In this document: piece by piece, positions 20,399 through 29,683 of the stretch
How the letters are laid out: every line of letters starts with the position of its first letter
Numbering within the stretch: the stretch's first letter is position 1
Assembly: GCA_902602105.1 (NCBI GenBank)
Contig: CACKPP010000004.1
Coordinates: 1 to 32,529, forward strand
DNA from: an uncultured Pelagibacteraceae bacterium
Lineage (GTDB): Bacteria > Pseudomonadota > Alphaproteobacteria > Pelagibacterales > Pelagibacteraceae
DNA length: 32,529 nucleotides
Reading direction: 5' to 3'
Made by a program: the position numbers and the translations under genes
Notes under the pieces: generated by a model
The model's database searches: none
What the model was told of the DNA's origin: nothing
Seen by the model: only the letters and a program-made list of their open reading frames with translations

Positions 20399-21772
20399 AT
20401 GACTTTAATTAAAAAAATCAAAGATAAAAAAGTCAATTTTGAATTTAATAAAGAATATATAAAAGTTGTTACAGATAAAATTGCAAGCAATGATGCTACT
20501 TTTATAACAAATTCTTTTAAAGAAATGCACCCTGCAGATGCGGCAGATATTATTGAGCATTTAGGTCAAAATGACAGAGAAAATTTAATTAAATTAAATA
20601 ATTTTAAAATAGATCCAGAAGTTTTTGTTGAACTAAATGAGTCTGTTCAATCTGAAATTATTAAATATCTTTCATCAGGAGCTATAGTTAGAATATTAAA
20701 AAATCTAGAATCTGATGACGCTATCTCTATCTTAGAAAATGTTGAGGAAAAGGATAAAAATGTAATACTAGGTTCTTTGCCCCCGAAAGACCGTTTTGCT
20801 TTATTAGAAGGTCTTAGCTACCCTGAAGATAGTGCTGCTAGGATAATGCAAAGAGAATTTACAGCTATCCCTAGTAACTGGTCAGTAGGTCAAACTATTG
20901 ATTATCTTAGAGAGAATAAAGACTTACCAGAAGAATTTTTAGAAATTTATATAGTTGATGAAAATTTTAAACCTATTGGAACAGTTCCTTCTTCTAAAGT
21001 TTTAAGAACACCAAGAGAGTCTAAAATGTCATCAATTATGGAAGACTCAACTTTTTTAGTTCCAGTAGATATGGATAGAGAAGAAGTTGGAAATTTATTT
21101 GAAAATTATAATTTAAATTCAGCTTGTGTAGTCGATAAAAATAATAAATTAGTTGGAATGATTACATCTGATGATGTTCTTACTGTATTAAAAGAGGAAG
21201 CTGAAGAAGATGCATTAAGATTAGCGGGTGTTGGAGATGAAGAAATTACAGATGGTGTTCTTACAAAAACTAAAAGAAGATTCAATTGGTTATTACTAAA
21301 TCTATTTACTGCATTTTTAGCAACTTATTGTATAAGTTTGTTTGGAGCCACTATTCAACAAATGGTCGTTTTAGCTTTTCTAATGCCAATAGTAGCCTCA
21401 ATGGGAGGAAATGCTGGGATGCAAACTTTAGCAGTTACAGTAAGAACTTTAGCTACAAATGATTTAACAAAAAATAACTTTAATCAAAACATTTTAAAAG
21501 AATTTAATATAGGAATTTTAAATGGAATTATTTTTGCAATTATAAGTTCTTTAATTGTACAATTATGGTTTCAAGATATTCAGCTTTCTTTAATTATTTC
21601 TATATCAATGATTTTAACAATGGTAGTTGCTGGATTATTTGGAATTTTAGTACCTGTAACACTTAAAAAAATGAATATTGATCCAGCTATAGCATCAAGT
21701 GTTTTTGTAACTACAATTACTGATGTAATCGGTTTTGTATCTTTCTTAGGTGTTGGTGCTTATTTTTTATAG
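20399..21772 (+). CDS. mgtE: Magnesium transporter MgtE
   Basis: MgtE is a gated magnesium channel of the inner membrane. The order is complete: an N-terminal superhelical domain (about residues 20-130, with HPADAADIIEHLGQ), then a pair of CBS domains (about 135-260, ending LVGMITSDDVLTVLKEEAEED). After that come a plug helix and five transmembrane segments from about 290 to the end. The family signature MPIVASMGGNAGMQTLAVTV is present. The aspartate in TTITDVIGFVSF (about 442) matches the pore magnesium ligand known from the Thermus structure. Length is 457, as usual. It faces panC tail to tail with a 3-base gap. Confidence 0.96.
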   Translation: MTLIKKIKDKKVNFEFNKEYIKVVTDKIASNDATFITNSFKEMHPADAADIIEHLGQNDRENLIKLNNFKIDPEVFVELNESVQSEIIKYLSSGAIVRILKNLESDDAISILENVEEKDKNVILGSLPPKDRFALLEGLSYPEDSAARIMQREFTAIPSNWSVGQTIDYLRENKDLPEEFLEIYIVDENFKPIGTVPSSKVLRTPRESKMSSIMEDSTFLVPVDMDREEVGNLFENYNLNSACVVDKNNKLVGMITSDDVLTVLKEEAEEDALRLAGVGDEEITDGVLTKTKRRFNWLLLNLFTAFLATYCISLFGATIQQMVVLAFLMPIVASMGGNAGMQTLAVTVRTLATNDLTKNNFNQNILKEFNIGILNGIIFAIISSLIVQLWFQDIQLSLIISISMILTMVVAGLFGILVPVTLKKMNIDPAIASSVFVTTITDVIGFVSFLGVGAYFL

Positions 21773-21775
21773 AAA

Positions 21776-22588
21776 TTAAAAGTTATCTATTAATCTAATA
21801 TTTTTTAAATAATATGCTAGAAAAACTCTAGAATTTTTAATTTTATTTGAGAGTTGTAAATTTTTTTTATTTCTCACTTCAAGATATTCAATATTAATAC
21901 CATATAACTTCTCTAATTCATTTTTCTTTAATCTTATGATTTTGTAAGTAAAATTTTTCTTTGATAATTTTTTTTTGAAAGAAATTAGCTCTTTTGATAT
22001 TTTACCTGCTTTGATCAGATCTTTTTTATTTAAAAGTAAATTTCTTGAGGATAAAGCTAATTTATTTTTATCCCTAATTGTTTTGCATGGTATTATTTTT
22101 GACTTAAAACAACTTTCAATATATTTTTTAACTAAGAAACATTGTTGAAAGTCTTTTTCTCCCATAAATATTTTTGATGGTTTGAGTATTTTTGTTAAAC
22201 GAGTCATTACATCAATAACACCTTCAAAATGCCCTTTTCTATGTTTTGCACAGAGTATTTTATCTTTTTTTGTAAGTTGAATTTTTATTTTGTTTCTTGA
22301 ACTATAAATTTCTTTTACATTGGGGGTATATACGAAATTTACTTTTAATCTTTTTAAGATTTTTAAATCTTTTTTTAAATTTCTTGGGTACCTTTTATAA
22401 TCATTTTTGTCATTAAATTGTTTAGGATTAACAAATATACTTACGATAGTTTTATTGCAGTAATTTAAAGATTTTTTAATTAATGAAATATGACCTTTGT
22501 GAAGGCTACCCATAGTAGGCACAAAACCCATATTAGAGCTAATTGATAATGCCTCATTTAAATCATTATTTCTTAATAAAATTTTCAT
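21776..22588 (-). CDS. panC: Pantothenate synthetase
   Basis: PanC joins pantoate and beta-alanine with ATP to make pantothenate, the coenzyme A precursor. I place the start at the ATG at 22588 (270 residues, MKILLRNNDLNEALS). This puts GFVPTMGSLHKGH about 20 residues from the start, as in the family. A further ATG at 22618 would add ten hydrophobic residues and leave only 4 bases to galU. The HxxH nucleotide motif is at 30-33, VNPKQFNDKNDY follows, and the KMSKS-like site is LALSSRN. The C-terminal dimer/pantoate domain is diverged but of normal size. panB is not adjacent. Confidence 0.93.
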   Translation of the reverse strand: MKILLRNNDLNEALSISSNMGFVPTMGSLHKGHISLIKKSLNYCNKTIVSIFVNPKQFNDKNDYKRYPRNLKKDLKILKRLKVNFVYTPNVKEIYSSRNKIKIQLTKKDKILCAKHRKGHFEGVIDVMTRLTKILKPSKIFMGEKDFQQCFLVKKYIESCFKSKIIPCKTIRDKNKLALSSRNLLLNKKDLIKAGKISKELISFKKKLSKKNFTYKIIRLKKNELEKLYGINIEYLEVRNKKNLQLSNKIKNSRVFLAYYLKNIRLIDNF

Positions 22589-22622
22589 TTGTATAAAATA
22601 TTTTAATAAGTAAAACATTTAA

Positions 22623-23438
22623 ATGATTAAACAAGCAATTATTCCACTAGCTGGATTAGGTACTCGTTTATTACCATTGACCAGTGTTTTTGCTAAAGAG
22701 CTTCTACCAATTAATGGTAAACCTGGAATTGAATATATTTTAGATGAGTGTATTGAAGCTGGTATTAAAGAAGTAGTCTTTATTATTTCAAAAAAAAAAC
22801 AAATGATTAAAAACTATTTTTATAATGATAATTTCTACAAAAAAATTATTAAAAAAAAGAAAAATCCAAGAATTATCAAAGAATATAAAAAAATTTTAAA
22901 ATATAAAAAGATAATTAAATTCGTATATCAAAATAAACCACTTGGTACAGGTGATGCAGTTTTGAAAACACAGAAATTAATTAAAGATAAATTTTTTTTA
23001 ATGTTATTACCAGATGATTTGATTATAAAAAGAAACTGTTCCAAATCTATGATCAATATTCATAAACGTTATAAATCTTCTGTAATCGCAAGTATGAATG
23101 TAAATAAAAAAACAGTTTCAAGATGGGGAATTTTTAAATTAAGTAAGAAATATGATAAAAAAAATTATTTAATCAAAGATGTAATTGAAAAACCATCTAT
23201 TGTAAATGCACCTTCAAATAAAGCAGTGATAGGAAGATACATTTTACCTAGGAAAATATTTACTAAATTATCAAAACAAAAAGTCGGCAAGGGTGGTGAA
23301 ATTCATATTACTGATGCTATTCAATCATTGATTTATGAAAATAATAAGTTTATAGCACACACTTTTTCAGGAAAATATTTAGATTGCGGAACTATGAATG
23401 GTTATATTAAATCAACTTTGGAGATAGCTAAATCATGA
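22623..23438 (+). CDS. galU: UTP-glucose-1-phosphate uridylyltransferase
   Basis: GalU makes UDP-glucose from UTP and glucose-1-phosphate. The nucleotidyltransferase signature LAGLGTRLLPLTSVFAKELL spans residues 9-28 with the conserved lysine at 25. Later blocks are NKPLGTGDAVLKT, LLPDDLI with the metal-binding aspartate, and GGEIHITDAIQSL. At 271 residues it is somewhat shorter than E. coli GalU (302), by small loop deletions. Its TGA overlaps the ugd ATG by 4 bases (ATGA), so the two enzymes form a unit making UDP-glucuronate. It is divergent from panC with only about 34 bases between starts. Confidence 0.93.
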   Translation: MIKQAIIPLAGLGTRLLPLTSVFAKELLPINGKPGIEYILDECIEAGIKEVVFIISKKKQMIKNYFYNDNFYKKIIKKKKNPRIIKEYKKILKYKKIIKFVYQNKPLGTGDAVLKTQKLIKDKFFLMLLPDDLIIKRNCSKSMINIHKRYKSSVIASMNVNKKTVSRWGIFKLSKKYDKKNYLIKDVIEKPSIVNAPSNKAVIGRYILPRKIFTKLSKQKVGKGGEIHITDAIQSLIYENNKFIAHTFSGKYLDCGTMNGYIKSTLEIAKS

Positions 23439-24733
23439 AATTATGTATGATAGGTACTGGCTATGTAGGACTAGTAAGTGGTGTGTGTTTTGCTGATTTA
23501 GGAAACGATGTAATTTGTGTAGATAATAATATCAATAAAATAAATTTATTAAGAAAAGGTAAAATTCCAATTTATGAACCTGGTCTTTCAGAATTAGCAA
23601 TTAAAAATTATAAGAATAAAAGATTAAATTTTTCTTCAGATTTAAAAAAGTCAGTAAAAGAATCAGATATTATTTTTATTTGTGTTGGTACGCCTACAAA
23701 AAAAAAGGGAAGCTCTGCAGATTTAAGTCAGATCTATGATGTTTCTAAAGAAATAGGCTCTTCAATTAATAAATTTAAAATTATCATAACAAAATCAACT
23801 GTTCCTGTTACTACGGGTGATGAAATTGAAAAAATTTTGTCTAAAAAAAATAACAAAAAAAAATTTTCTGTTGTCTCAAATCCTGAGTTTTTGAGAGAAG
23901 GTGAAGCGATAAGAGATTTTATATATCCTGATAGAGTTGTAATTGGAACTAATGATAAAAAAACTGGTAAAATTTTAAAAAATTTATACAGTCCACTTAT
24001 TTCTAAAGGAGCTTCTTATTTACAAACCTCTAGAAGAGCAGCAGAATTAATTAAATATGCTTCAAATGCCTTTTTAGCAACTAAGATTACTTTTATTAAT
24101 GAAATAGCAAATTTATGTGAAAAAACTGGAATTAATATAGAAGATATATCAATAGGCATGGGACTTGATAAAAGGATAGGAAGTCGATTTCTCAGAGCAG
24201 GCCCTGCTTATGGTGGGTCCTGTTTTCCAAAAGATACAAAAGCCATAATTTCAACAGCTGATAAATTTAAAACTAATTTATCAGTAATAAAATCAGTAAT
24301 TAAATCAAATGATAATAGATCCAAAATCTTACTTGAAAGAGTTAATCAAATTTTAGATAGAAAAATAAGAAACAAAAAGATAGCTTTTTTAGGAGTTACA
24401 TTTAAGGCAAATACGGATGACATGAGGGACTCATCAAGTCTTAAAATGATACCCTGGTTATCAAAAAAAGGAGCAATAATTAAATATTTTGATCCAACTG
24501 GATATAAGAGTGAATTTTTGAAATTAAAAAATGTTATTAACAAAACAACGATTAAAGAAGCTGTTCAGGGGTCGGATCTTGTCATTATTCATACCGAATG
24601 GAATGATTTTAAATCAATTAATTTTAAAAATTTAGTTAAAGGAAAAAAATTTATTATTTTTGATATGAGAAATATATATTCTTCTACAAAAATTAAAGAG
24701 CAAGGATTTAAATACTATAGCGTTGGAAAATAA
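23435..24733 (+). CDS. ugd: UDP-glucose 6-dehydrogenase
   Basis: This enzyme oxidises UDP-glucose twice with NAD to UDP-glucuronate. The N-terminal Rossmann fold has GTGYVGLVSGVCFADLG at residues 7-23, the central domain has SNPEFLREGEAIRDF, and the catalytic cysteine is at 263 in AYGGSCFPKDTKA. The C-terminal domain contains FLGVTFKANTDDMRDSSS and the uracil-binding region. Length 432 is typical. It is translationally coupled to galU. UDP-glucuronate could feed surface sugars or glucuronosyl lipids; no glycosyltransferase is in the window to decide. Confidence 0.95.
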   Translation: MKLCMIGTGYVGLVSGVCFADLGNDVICVDNNINKINLLRKGKIPIYEPGLSELAIKNYKNKRLNFSSDLKKSVKESDIIFICVGTPTKKKGSSADLSQIYDVSKEIGSSINKFKIIITKSTVPVTTGDEIEKILSKKNNKKKFSVVSNPEFLREGEAIRDFIYPDRVVIGTNDKKTGKILKNLYSPLISKGASYLQTSRRAAELIKYASNAFLATKITFINEIANLCEKTGINIEDISIGMGLDKRIGSRFLRAGPAYGGSCFPKDTKAIISTADKFKTNLSVIKSVIKSNDNRSKILLERVNQILDRKIRNKKIAFLGVTFKANTDDMRDSSSLKMIPWLSKKGAIIKYFDPTGYKSEFLKLKNVINKTTIKEAVQGSDLVIIHTEWNDFKSINFKNLVKGKKFIIFDMRNIYSSTKIKEQGFKYYSVGK

Positions 24734-24736
24734 AAT

Positions 24737-25198
24737 TTAATTCAACTCAAAAATTGCATCGACTTCTACCGACACTCCTAATGGTAAGCTATTAGTGCTT
24801 ACAGCAGCTCTAGTATGCATACCAGAATCTCCAAACACAGCAGCTATTAAGTCTGACGCACCATTAATTACTTTTGGTTGATCAATAAAATCATCAGAGG
24901 AATTAACAAATCCAGTTAATTTAACACAAGATTTAATTTTTGATAAATCATTATCACAAGCTTTTTTAACTTGAGCAATAATACTTAATGCACATCGCTT
25001 AGCAGCATTGTAACCAGAATCAGTATCCAAATCTTTTCCAACTTTCCCTTTTATTAATTGACCATTATCATCAATAGAAATTTGTCCAGATATAAACAAC
25101 ATCTTTCCAGAAATTTTAGTTGCAACATAATTTCCAACTGGTGGTTTTGCTTCAGGAAGTTTTATTTTAAGTTCTTTTATTTTTTCATCATAATTCAT
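24737..25198 (-). CDS. RidA/YjgF-family protein (enamine/imine deaminase-like)
   Basis: RidA proteins hydrolyse reactive enamine/imine intermediates released by PLP enzymes, although many subfamily members have other or unknown roles. The 153-residue product has the family core KMLFISGQISIDDNGQL, the AAKRCALSIIAQVKKA helix, VKLTGFVNSSDDF and the C-terminal RAAVSTNSLPLGVSVEVDAI. The arginine at 130 is in the position of the substrate-carboxylate arginine of active RidA. It belongs to the longer (about 150-residue) subgroup, so the specific substrate is uncertain. The ATG overlaps the topA stop by 4 bases, making it the last gene of the minus-strand run. Confidence 0.87.
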   Translation of the reverse strand: MNYDEKIKELKIKLPEAKPPVGNYVATKISGKMLFISGQISIDDNGQLIKGKVGKDLDTDSGYNAAKRCALSIIAQVKKACDNDLSKIKSCVKLTGFVNSSDDFIDQPKVINGASDLIAAVFGDSGMHTRAAVSTNSLPLGVSVEVDAIFELN

Positions 25199-27780
25199 TT
25201 AGATTTCCTTTTATTAGATTTTTTAGTTTTATCGTATTCTTTTCTTTTCTCAATCAATATTAAAGCATCTTCCATTGTTAATTCAGTAGGGTCTTTTTCT
25301 TCAGGTATAGTTGCATTGAGTGATTTGTACTTAATATAAGGACCGTATTGACCTTTCATTACTCTAACTGGCTTTTTATCCTCAGGATGTTCCCCTAAAT
25401 CTTTAATTATCGATGAAGACATTCGACCAGGTTTAGCTTCAGCTATAAGAGTAATTGCTCTATTTAAACCTATTGAAAAAATTTCTTCTATATTTTCTAT
25501 TCTTGCTGACTTATTTTCACATTTTAAATAAGGGCCGAATCTGCCAGTGTTTAATGTAATTTCTTTTTGATTGTCAGGATTTATACCAAGAGACTTAGGT
25601 AGAGAGCATAAGAATTGAGCTTTTTCTAAATCAATACTTTCTAAATCTAAACCTTTAGGTATTGAAACATTTTTTAAGAGTTCATTGACATCTGATTTAG
25701 ACTTTTTTGTCTTTTTCTTTTTTTTAGTAGTCTTCTCCAGCTCAACATCAGAAAGAATTTTCTCATACTGAAGATACGGGCCAAACCTGCCATTTTTAAG
25801 ATAAATTTCATTTCCATTTTCATGTTTTCCAATTAATTTTGGTTCAGCTAATTGTGCTTGAGCTGCAGCTTTTGCTTTAGACAATGGTCGTGTGAATTTA
25901 CACTCAGGGTAATTTGAGCATCCTATAAAAGCACCACCTCTGAAGCTATTTTTTAAACTTAATGTTCCAGAATTGCATAATTGACACTTTCTAACAACAT
26001 TTCCTTCATTATCTTTATCAAAAATCAATTCTCCCAAACTATCGTTCAGTAAATCCAAGACCTCTCTTGTTCTTTTTTCTTTTACCTCTGATACGTTAAT
26101 ATTAAAATCTTTCCAGAAAAGCTCCAAAACCTTTATCCAACTTTCTTTTCCAGTGGTGATTTCATCAAGTTGGTTTTCCAGTCCTGCTGTAAAATTATAA
26201 TCCACATATTTTGAGAACAATTTTTCTAAAAAGGCAGAAATTAATTTTCCTCTGTCAGTGGGAAAAAATCTTTTATTCAATATTTCTGCATAACCTCTAT
26301 TAGCAATAGTAGAAATGATGCTTGCATAAGTAGATGGTCTTCCAATACCAAGTTCCTCAAGTTTTTTAACTAAGCTAGCCTCAGAGTATCTTGGAGGTGG
26401 CTGTGTATAATGTTGTTCATCTAGTAATGCCTCGATATTAATAGGTCCTTTAGACATAGATGGTAAAATATTTTCATCATCATCTTTACTTTGATTGTTA
26501 TAAATCTTCAAAAATCCATCAAATTTCAGTACTGATCCACTAGCTTTACAAATAGTGTCATTATTGTCTGAAGTTATAGTAATAGTGTTCCTGTCAAATT
26601 TGGCAGACTCCATTTGAGAAGATAAAGCTCTACTCCAAATAAGATCATATAGTTTATTTTGATCTGTACTTAAATATTTCTTAACACTCTGGGGTGTTCT
26701 GATTATATCTGTAGGTCTAATTGCTTCATGAGCTTCCTGAGCATTCTTAGCTTTTTTACCAGAATAATTCAAAACATCTTTAGGCAAGTATTCGTTACCA
26801 ATTTCTTTTTGGATATAATTTCTAAAAGCTGACACTGCATCTTTGGATAAATTAGTTCCATCTGTTCTCATATAAGTAATCAAGCCAATTGTTTCACCCT
26901 CTATCTCTACTCCCTGATAAAGCTTTTGTGCTATTTGCATTGTTCTAGATGCGCCAAAACCCAATCTACTTGATGCGGTTTGTTGAAGAGTAGATGTGGT
27001 AAATGGTCCGGATGGATTTCGATTAACAACTTTGCTTGAAATATCTGTAATACTAAATTTTTTTTTATTTACGCTCTCTATAGCTTTATTTATTTCTTCT
27101 TTATTTCTGAATGAAAATTTTTCAACTTTATTATTATCTAATTGACTAATACTTGCGGTAATTTTTTGATTATTTTGATTTATAAAGTTTATACTTAAAG
27201 TCCAAAATTCCTCTGGTTTAAATGACTCAATCTCATGTTCTCTCTCAGTAATTAATTTTAAAGCGACAGACTGAACTCTTCCTGCAGATTTTGAGCCGGG
27301 TAGTTTTGTCCAAAGTATTGGTGAAATATTAAAACCAACCAGGTAATCTAAAGCTCTTCTAGCCATATAAGCATCAACTAGATGAGGTTCAATTTGTCTT
27401 GGATTTTCAATTCCTTGTATTACAGCTTTTTTGGTTATCTCATTAAATACAACTCTTTCAATTTCTTTATCTTTTAAAAGTTTTTTTTCATTTAAATATT
27501 CTTTTACATGCCAGGCAATAGCTTCACCTTCACGGTCAGGGTCGGTAGCTAATATAATTTTAGACGAGTCTTTTGCTGCATCAGTAATTTCTTTAAGATA
27601 TTTTTTTGAAAAACTGTCAACTTCCCATTCCATTTTAAAATCTTGGTCTGGATCAACTGAACCATTTTTAGAAGGTAAGTCTCTTATATGACCATAACTT
27701 GCTAGAACTTTATAATCATCGCCCAAATACTTATTTATTGTTTTAGCTTTAGCAGGACTTTCTACAATGACCAAATTCAT
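25195..27780 (-). CDS. topA: DNA topoisomerase I (type IA)
   Basis: TopA relaxes negative supercoils by cutting one strand through a 5'-phosphotyrosine. The Toprim domain has VESPAKAKTI (from residue 6) and the acidic DPDREGE triad at 80-86. The active-site tyrosine is at 303 in GLITYMRTDGT. The linked domain EAIRPTDI and GIGRPSTYASII are present. The C-terminus has a single four-cysteine zinc ribbon (CQLC...GCSNYPEC, about 590-630). Three basic repeats ending in GPYLQY, GPYLKC and GPYIKY follow, then a lysine-rich tail. Length is 861, usual for alphaproteobacteria. plsY lies 36 bases upstream; dprA, often between these two, is not present. Confidence 0.97.
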   Translation of the reverse strand: MNLVIVESPAKAKTINKYLGDDYKVLASYGHIRDLPSKNGSVDPDQDFKMEWEVDSFSKKYLKEITDAAKDSSKIILATDPDREGEAIAWHVKEYLNEKKLLKDKEIERVVFNEITKKAVIQGIENPRQIEPHLVDAYMARRALDYLVGFNISPILWTKLPGSKSAGRVQSVALKLITEREHEIESFKPEEFWTLSINFINQNNQKITASISQLDNNKVEKFSFRNKEEINKAIESVNKKKFSITDISSKVVNRNPSGPFTTSTLQQTASSRLGFGASRTMQIAQKLYQGVEIEGETIGLITYMRTDGTNLSKDAVSAFRNYIQKEIGNEYLPKDVLNYSGKKAKNAQEAHEAIRPTDIIRTPQSVKKYLSTDQNKLYDLIWSRALSSQMESAKFDRNTITITSDNNDTICKASGSVLKFDGFLKIYNNQSKDDDENILPSMSKGPINIEALLDEQHYTQPPPRYSEASLVKKLEELGIGRPSTYASIISTIANRGYAEILNKRFFPTDRGKLISAFLEKLFSKYVDYNFTAGLENQLDEITTGKESWIKVLELFWKDFNINVSEVKEKRTREVLDLLNDSLGELIFDKDNEGNVVRKCQLCNSGTLSLKNSFRGGAFIGCSNYPECKFTRPLSKAKAAAQAQLAEPKLIGKHENGNEIYLKNGRFGPYLQYEKILSDVELEKTTKKKKKTKKSKSDVNELLKNVSIPKGLDLESIDLEKAQFLCSLPKSLGINPDNQKEITLNTGRFGPYLKCENKSARIENIEEIFSIGLNRAITLIAEAKPGRMSSSIIKDLGEHPEDKKPVRVMKGQYGPYIKYKSLNATIPEEKDPTELTMEDALILIEKRKEYDKTKKSNKRKSK

Positions 27781-27816
27781 AGACTACAAACTACTCAAAT
27801 CACTTAGATAGTCAAT

Positions 27817-28395
27817 TTAATAAATTTTTGTCTTTGTTTCTTCTTTATTTTTCAATCTTTTAATATTTTCTCTATGAGTAAAAAAAATCAAGACAAACAT
27901 AATAGTAAAAAAAATTCCCTGATCATATTGACTTATAATCAATAAATATATTGGTACAGAAGCTCCACCCACTAAAGATGATAACGAGGAATACTTAGAA
28001 ATGAAAAAAGTTATAAACCAAGAAATAGTAAAGATAATTCCAAAATAAATATTTATGGCAAATAAAATTCCAACATAAGTTGCAACACCTTTTCCTCCTT
28101 TAAACTTTAACCAAATTGGAAAAACATGACCTAAAAAAGCACACAGAGAGGCAATATATAAAAATTCTTGATAAAAATTTTTTACATAAATGACAGGAGC
28201 TACAGCTTTCAAAATATCAAGCACCAATGTTGAGTAACCTATTGTTTTATTCCCAGTTCTGAGAGCATTAGTGGCTCCAATATTACCTGAACCAATTTCT
28301 CTAATATCTTTTTTTAAAAAGATTTTTGTGAGTATGAAGCCAAATGGCACTGAACCCATGAGGTAAGAAATTATACCTATTAAAAAAATATCCAT
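27817..28395 (-). CDS. plsY: Acyl-phosphate:glycerol-3-phosphate acyltransferase
   Basis: PlsY transfers the acyl group from acyl-phosphate to glycerol-3-phosphate, the first step of membrane phospholipid synthesis. The 192-residue inner-membrane protein has about five hydrophobic segments. All three family motifs are present: GSGNIGATN at residues 35-43, FKGGKGVAT at about 98-106, and THRENIKRL near 172. It is 1 base from pyrC' in the same minus-strand run. The partner PlsX is not in the window. Confidence 0.96.
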   Translation of the reverse strand: MDIFLIGIISYLMGSVPFGFILTKIFLKKDIREIGSGNIGATNALRTGNKTIGYSTLVLDILKAVAPVIYVKNFYQEFLYIASLCAFLGHVFPIWLKFKGGKGVATYVGILFAINIYFGIIFTISWFITFFISKYSSLSSLVGGASVPIYLLIISQYDQGIFFTIMFVLIFFTHRENIKRLKNKEETKTKIY

Positions 28396-28396
28396 T

Positions 28397-29683
28397 CTAT
28401 AGCTTAAATAATTCTTTGCCTTTTACAAATGTATTTATAACTTTGCCTTGAAGTTTTTTATCTTCTATTGATGTATTTTTAGATTTTGAAATTAATTTTT
28501 CCTTCTTTACAATCCAAGGTTTATCAATATCAACAATACAAAGATCTGCATCATTACCGACTGAAAGATTTCCCTTATTTATTTTTAATATTTTTGCTGG
28601 ATTTGAAGTCAAGGCTCTTATAATCGTCTCAAGTTTGAGCGATCCATTGTGATATAATTCTAAACTTAAAGATAAAAGCGTCTCTATCCCTGATGCACCT
28701 GTAGCCGCTTGTGCAAATGTTAACCTTTTAGACTCTTCGTCTTCAGGTTTATGATCTGAAACAATAACTTCAATGAGACCATCTTTTAATCCCTCAACAA
28801 GAGCCAACCTATCTTCTTCTCTTCTTAAAGGGGGAGACAATTTTAAAAAAGTTCTAAAATCACCAATATCATTTTCATTCAAAGACAAGTTATTAATAGA
28901 AACTCCTGAAGTAAATTTCACAATTTCTTTTCTATATTTTATTACTTCAACTGATTTTTGTGAAGATAATTGAGATATATGATATCTACATTTGACTTTT
29001 TCTAATAATGTAAGATCCCTTTCAATTAAAATTCTTTCTGCAATTTCAGGTATGCCTGACAACCCTAATTTAGAGGCAATAATTCCAGAGTTTATCATCC
29101 CATTCTTTGCTAGTTCATAATCTTCAGCATGTTGCATAATCAAGCAACCAAGATCTTTGGCTGAGTTCATTATTCTAGACATTAGTCGTGGATTTTGAAT
29201 TGTTTTAATACCATCTGTAAACGCAATAATTCCTTTTTTTTGTAATAGCCCAAACTCAGTCATGTTGGTGCCTTCAATATTTTTTGTAAGTGAAGCACAA
29301 GGAAAAATATTAATCTTAGATTTGTCTCTTCCTCTTCTTTTTAAGAAATCAACTATAGATACATTATCTATAATTGGGTTTGTGTTTGGCATTGTAACAA
29401 CAGATGTTACACCTCCTGATAAAGCTGCATTACTTAAAGTTCTGAAATTTTCTTTATATTCATATCCAGGCTCACCAACAAAGACTCTCATATCTACCAA
29501 TCCTGGAAAAATATATTTTCCTTTCAAGTCAATTGGCTTTTCTCTTGTAGGCAGATTATTTGTATTAACTTTTTTTCCAATTGCTTCAATTTTACCATCT
29601 TCACTAATAATTAAACCACCAACTTCATTAATTGAATTTTGGGGGTCTATAATATTTGCATTTATAAAATATTGTTTTTTCAT
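28397..29683 (-). CDS. Dihydroorotase-like protein lacking the HxH metal motif (PyrC'/PyrX type)
   Basis: The fold is clearly that of class I dihydroorotase/amidohydrolase: GLIISEDGKIEAIGK, KGKYIFPGLVDM, GGVTSVVTMPNTNP, QHAEDYELA and SDHKPEDEESKRL. However, the catalytic DMHVHLREPG block reads DMRVFVGEPG (residues 64-73). Both zinc histidines are replaced (R66, F68), as is the following arginine (G70). A later ligand region reads YHISQLSS with glutamine where the second histidine is expected. Known family members with this loss (PyrC'/PyrX beside pyrB) are inactive but needed for aspartate carbamoyltransferase assembly. It is directly downstream of pyrB here, with no gap, which supports that role. 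A separate active dihydroorotase should exist elsewhere in the genome. Confidence 0.88.
   Translation of the reverse strand: MKKQYFINANIIDPQNSINEVGGLIISEDGKIEAIGKKVNTNNLPTREKPIDLKGKYIFPGLVDMRVFVGEPGYEYKENFRTLSNAALSGGVTSVVTMPNTNPIIDNVSIVDFLKRRGRDKSKINIFPCASLTKNIEGTNMTEFGLLQKKGIIAFTDGIKTIQNPRLMSRIMNSAKDLGCLIMQHAEDYELAKNGMINSGIIASKLGLSGIPEIAERILIERDLTLLEKVKCRYHISQLSSQKSVEVIKYRKEIVKFTSGVSINNLSLNENDIGDFRTFLKLSPPLRREEDRLALVEGLKDGLIEVIVSDHKPEDEESKRLTFAQAATGASGIETLLSLSLELYHNGSLKLETIIRALTSNPAKILKINKGNLSVGNDADLCIVDIDKPWIVKKEKLISKSKNTSIEDKKLQGKVINTFVKGKELFKL

Noticed and set aside
22589..22618. Longer panC start ten codons upstream
   Set aside because: The added residues are not family-like, and the downstream ATG at 22588 gives the expected distance to the first nucleotide-binding motif.
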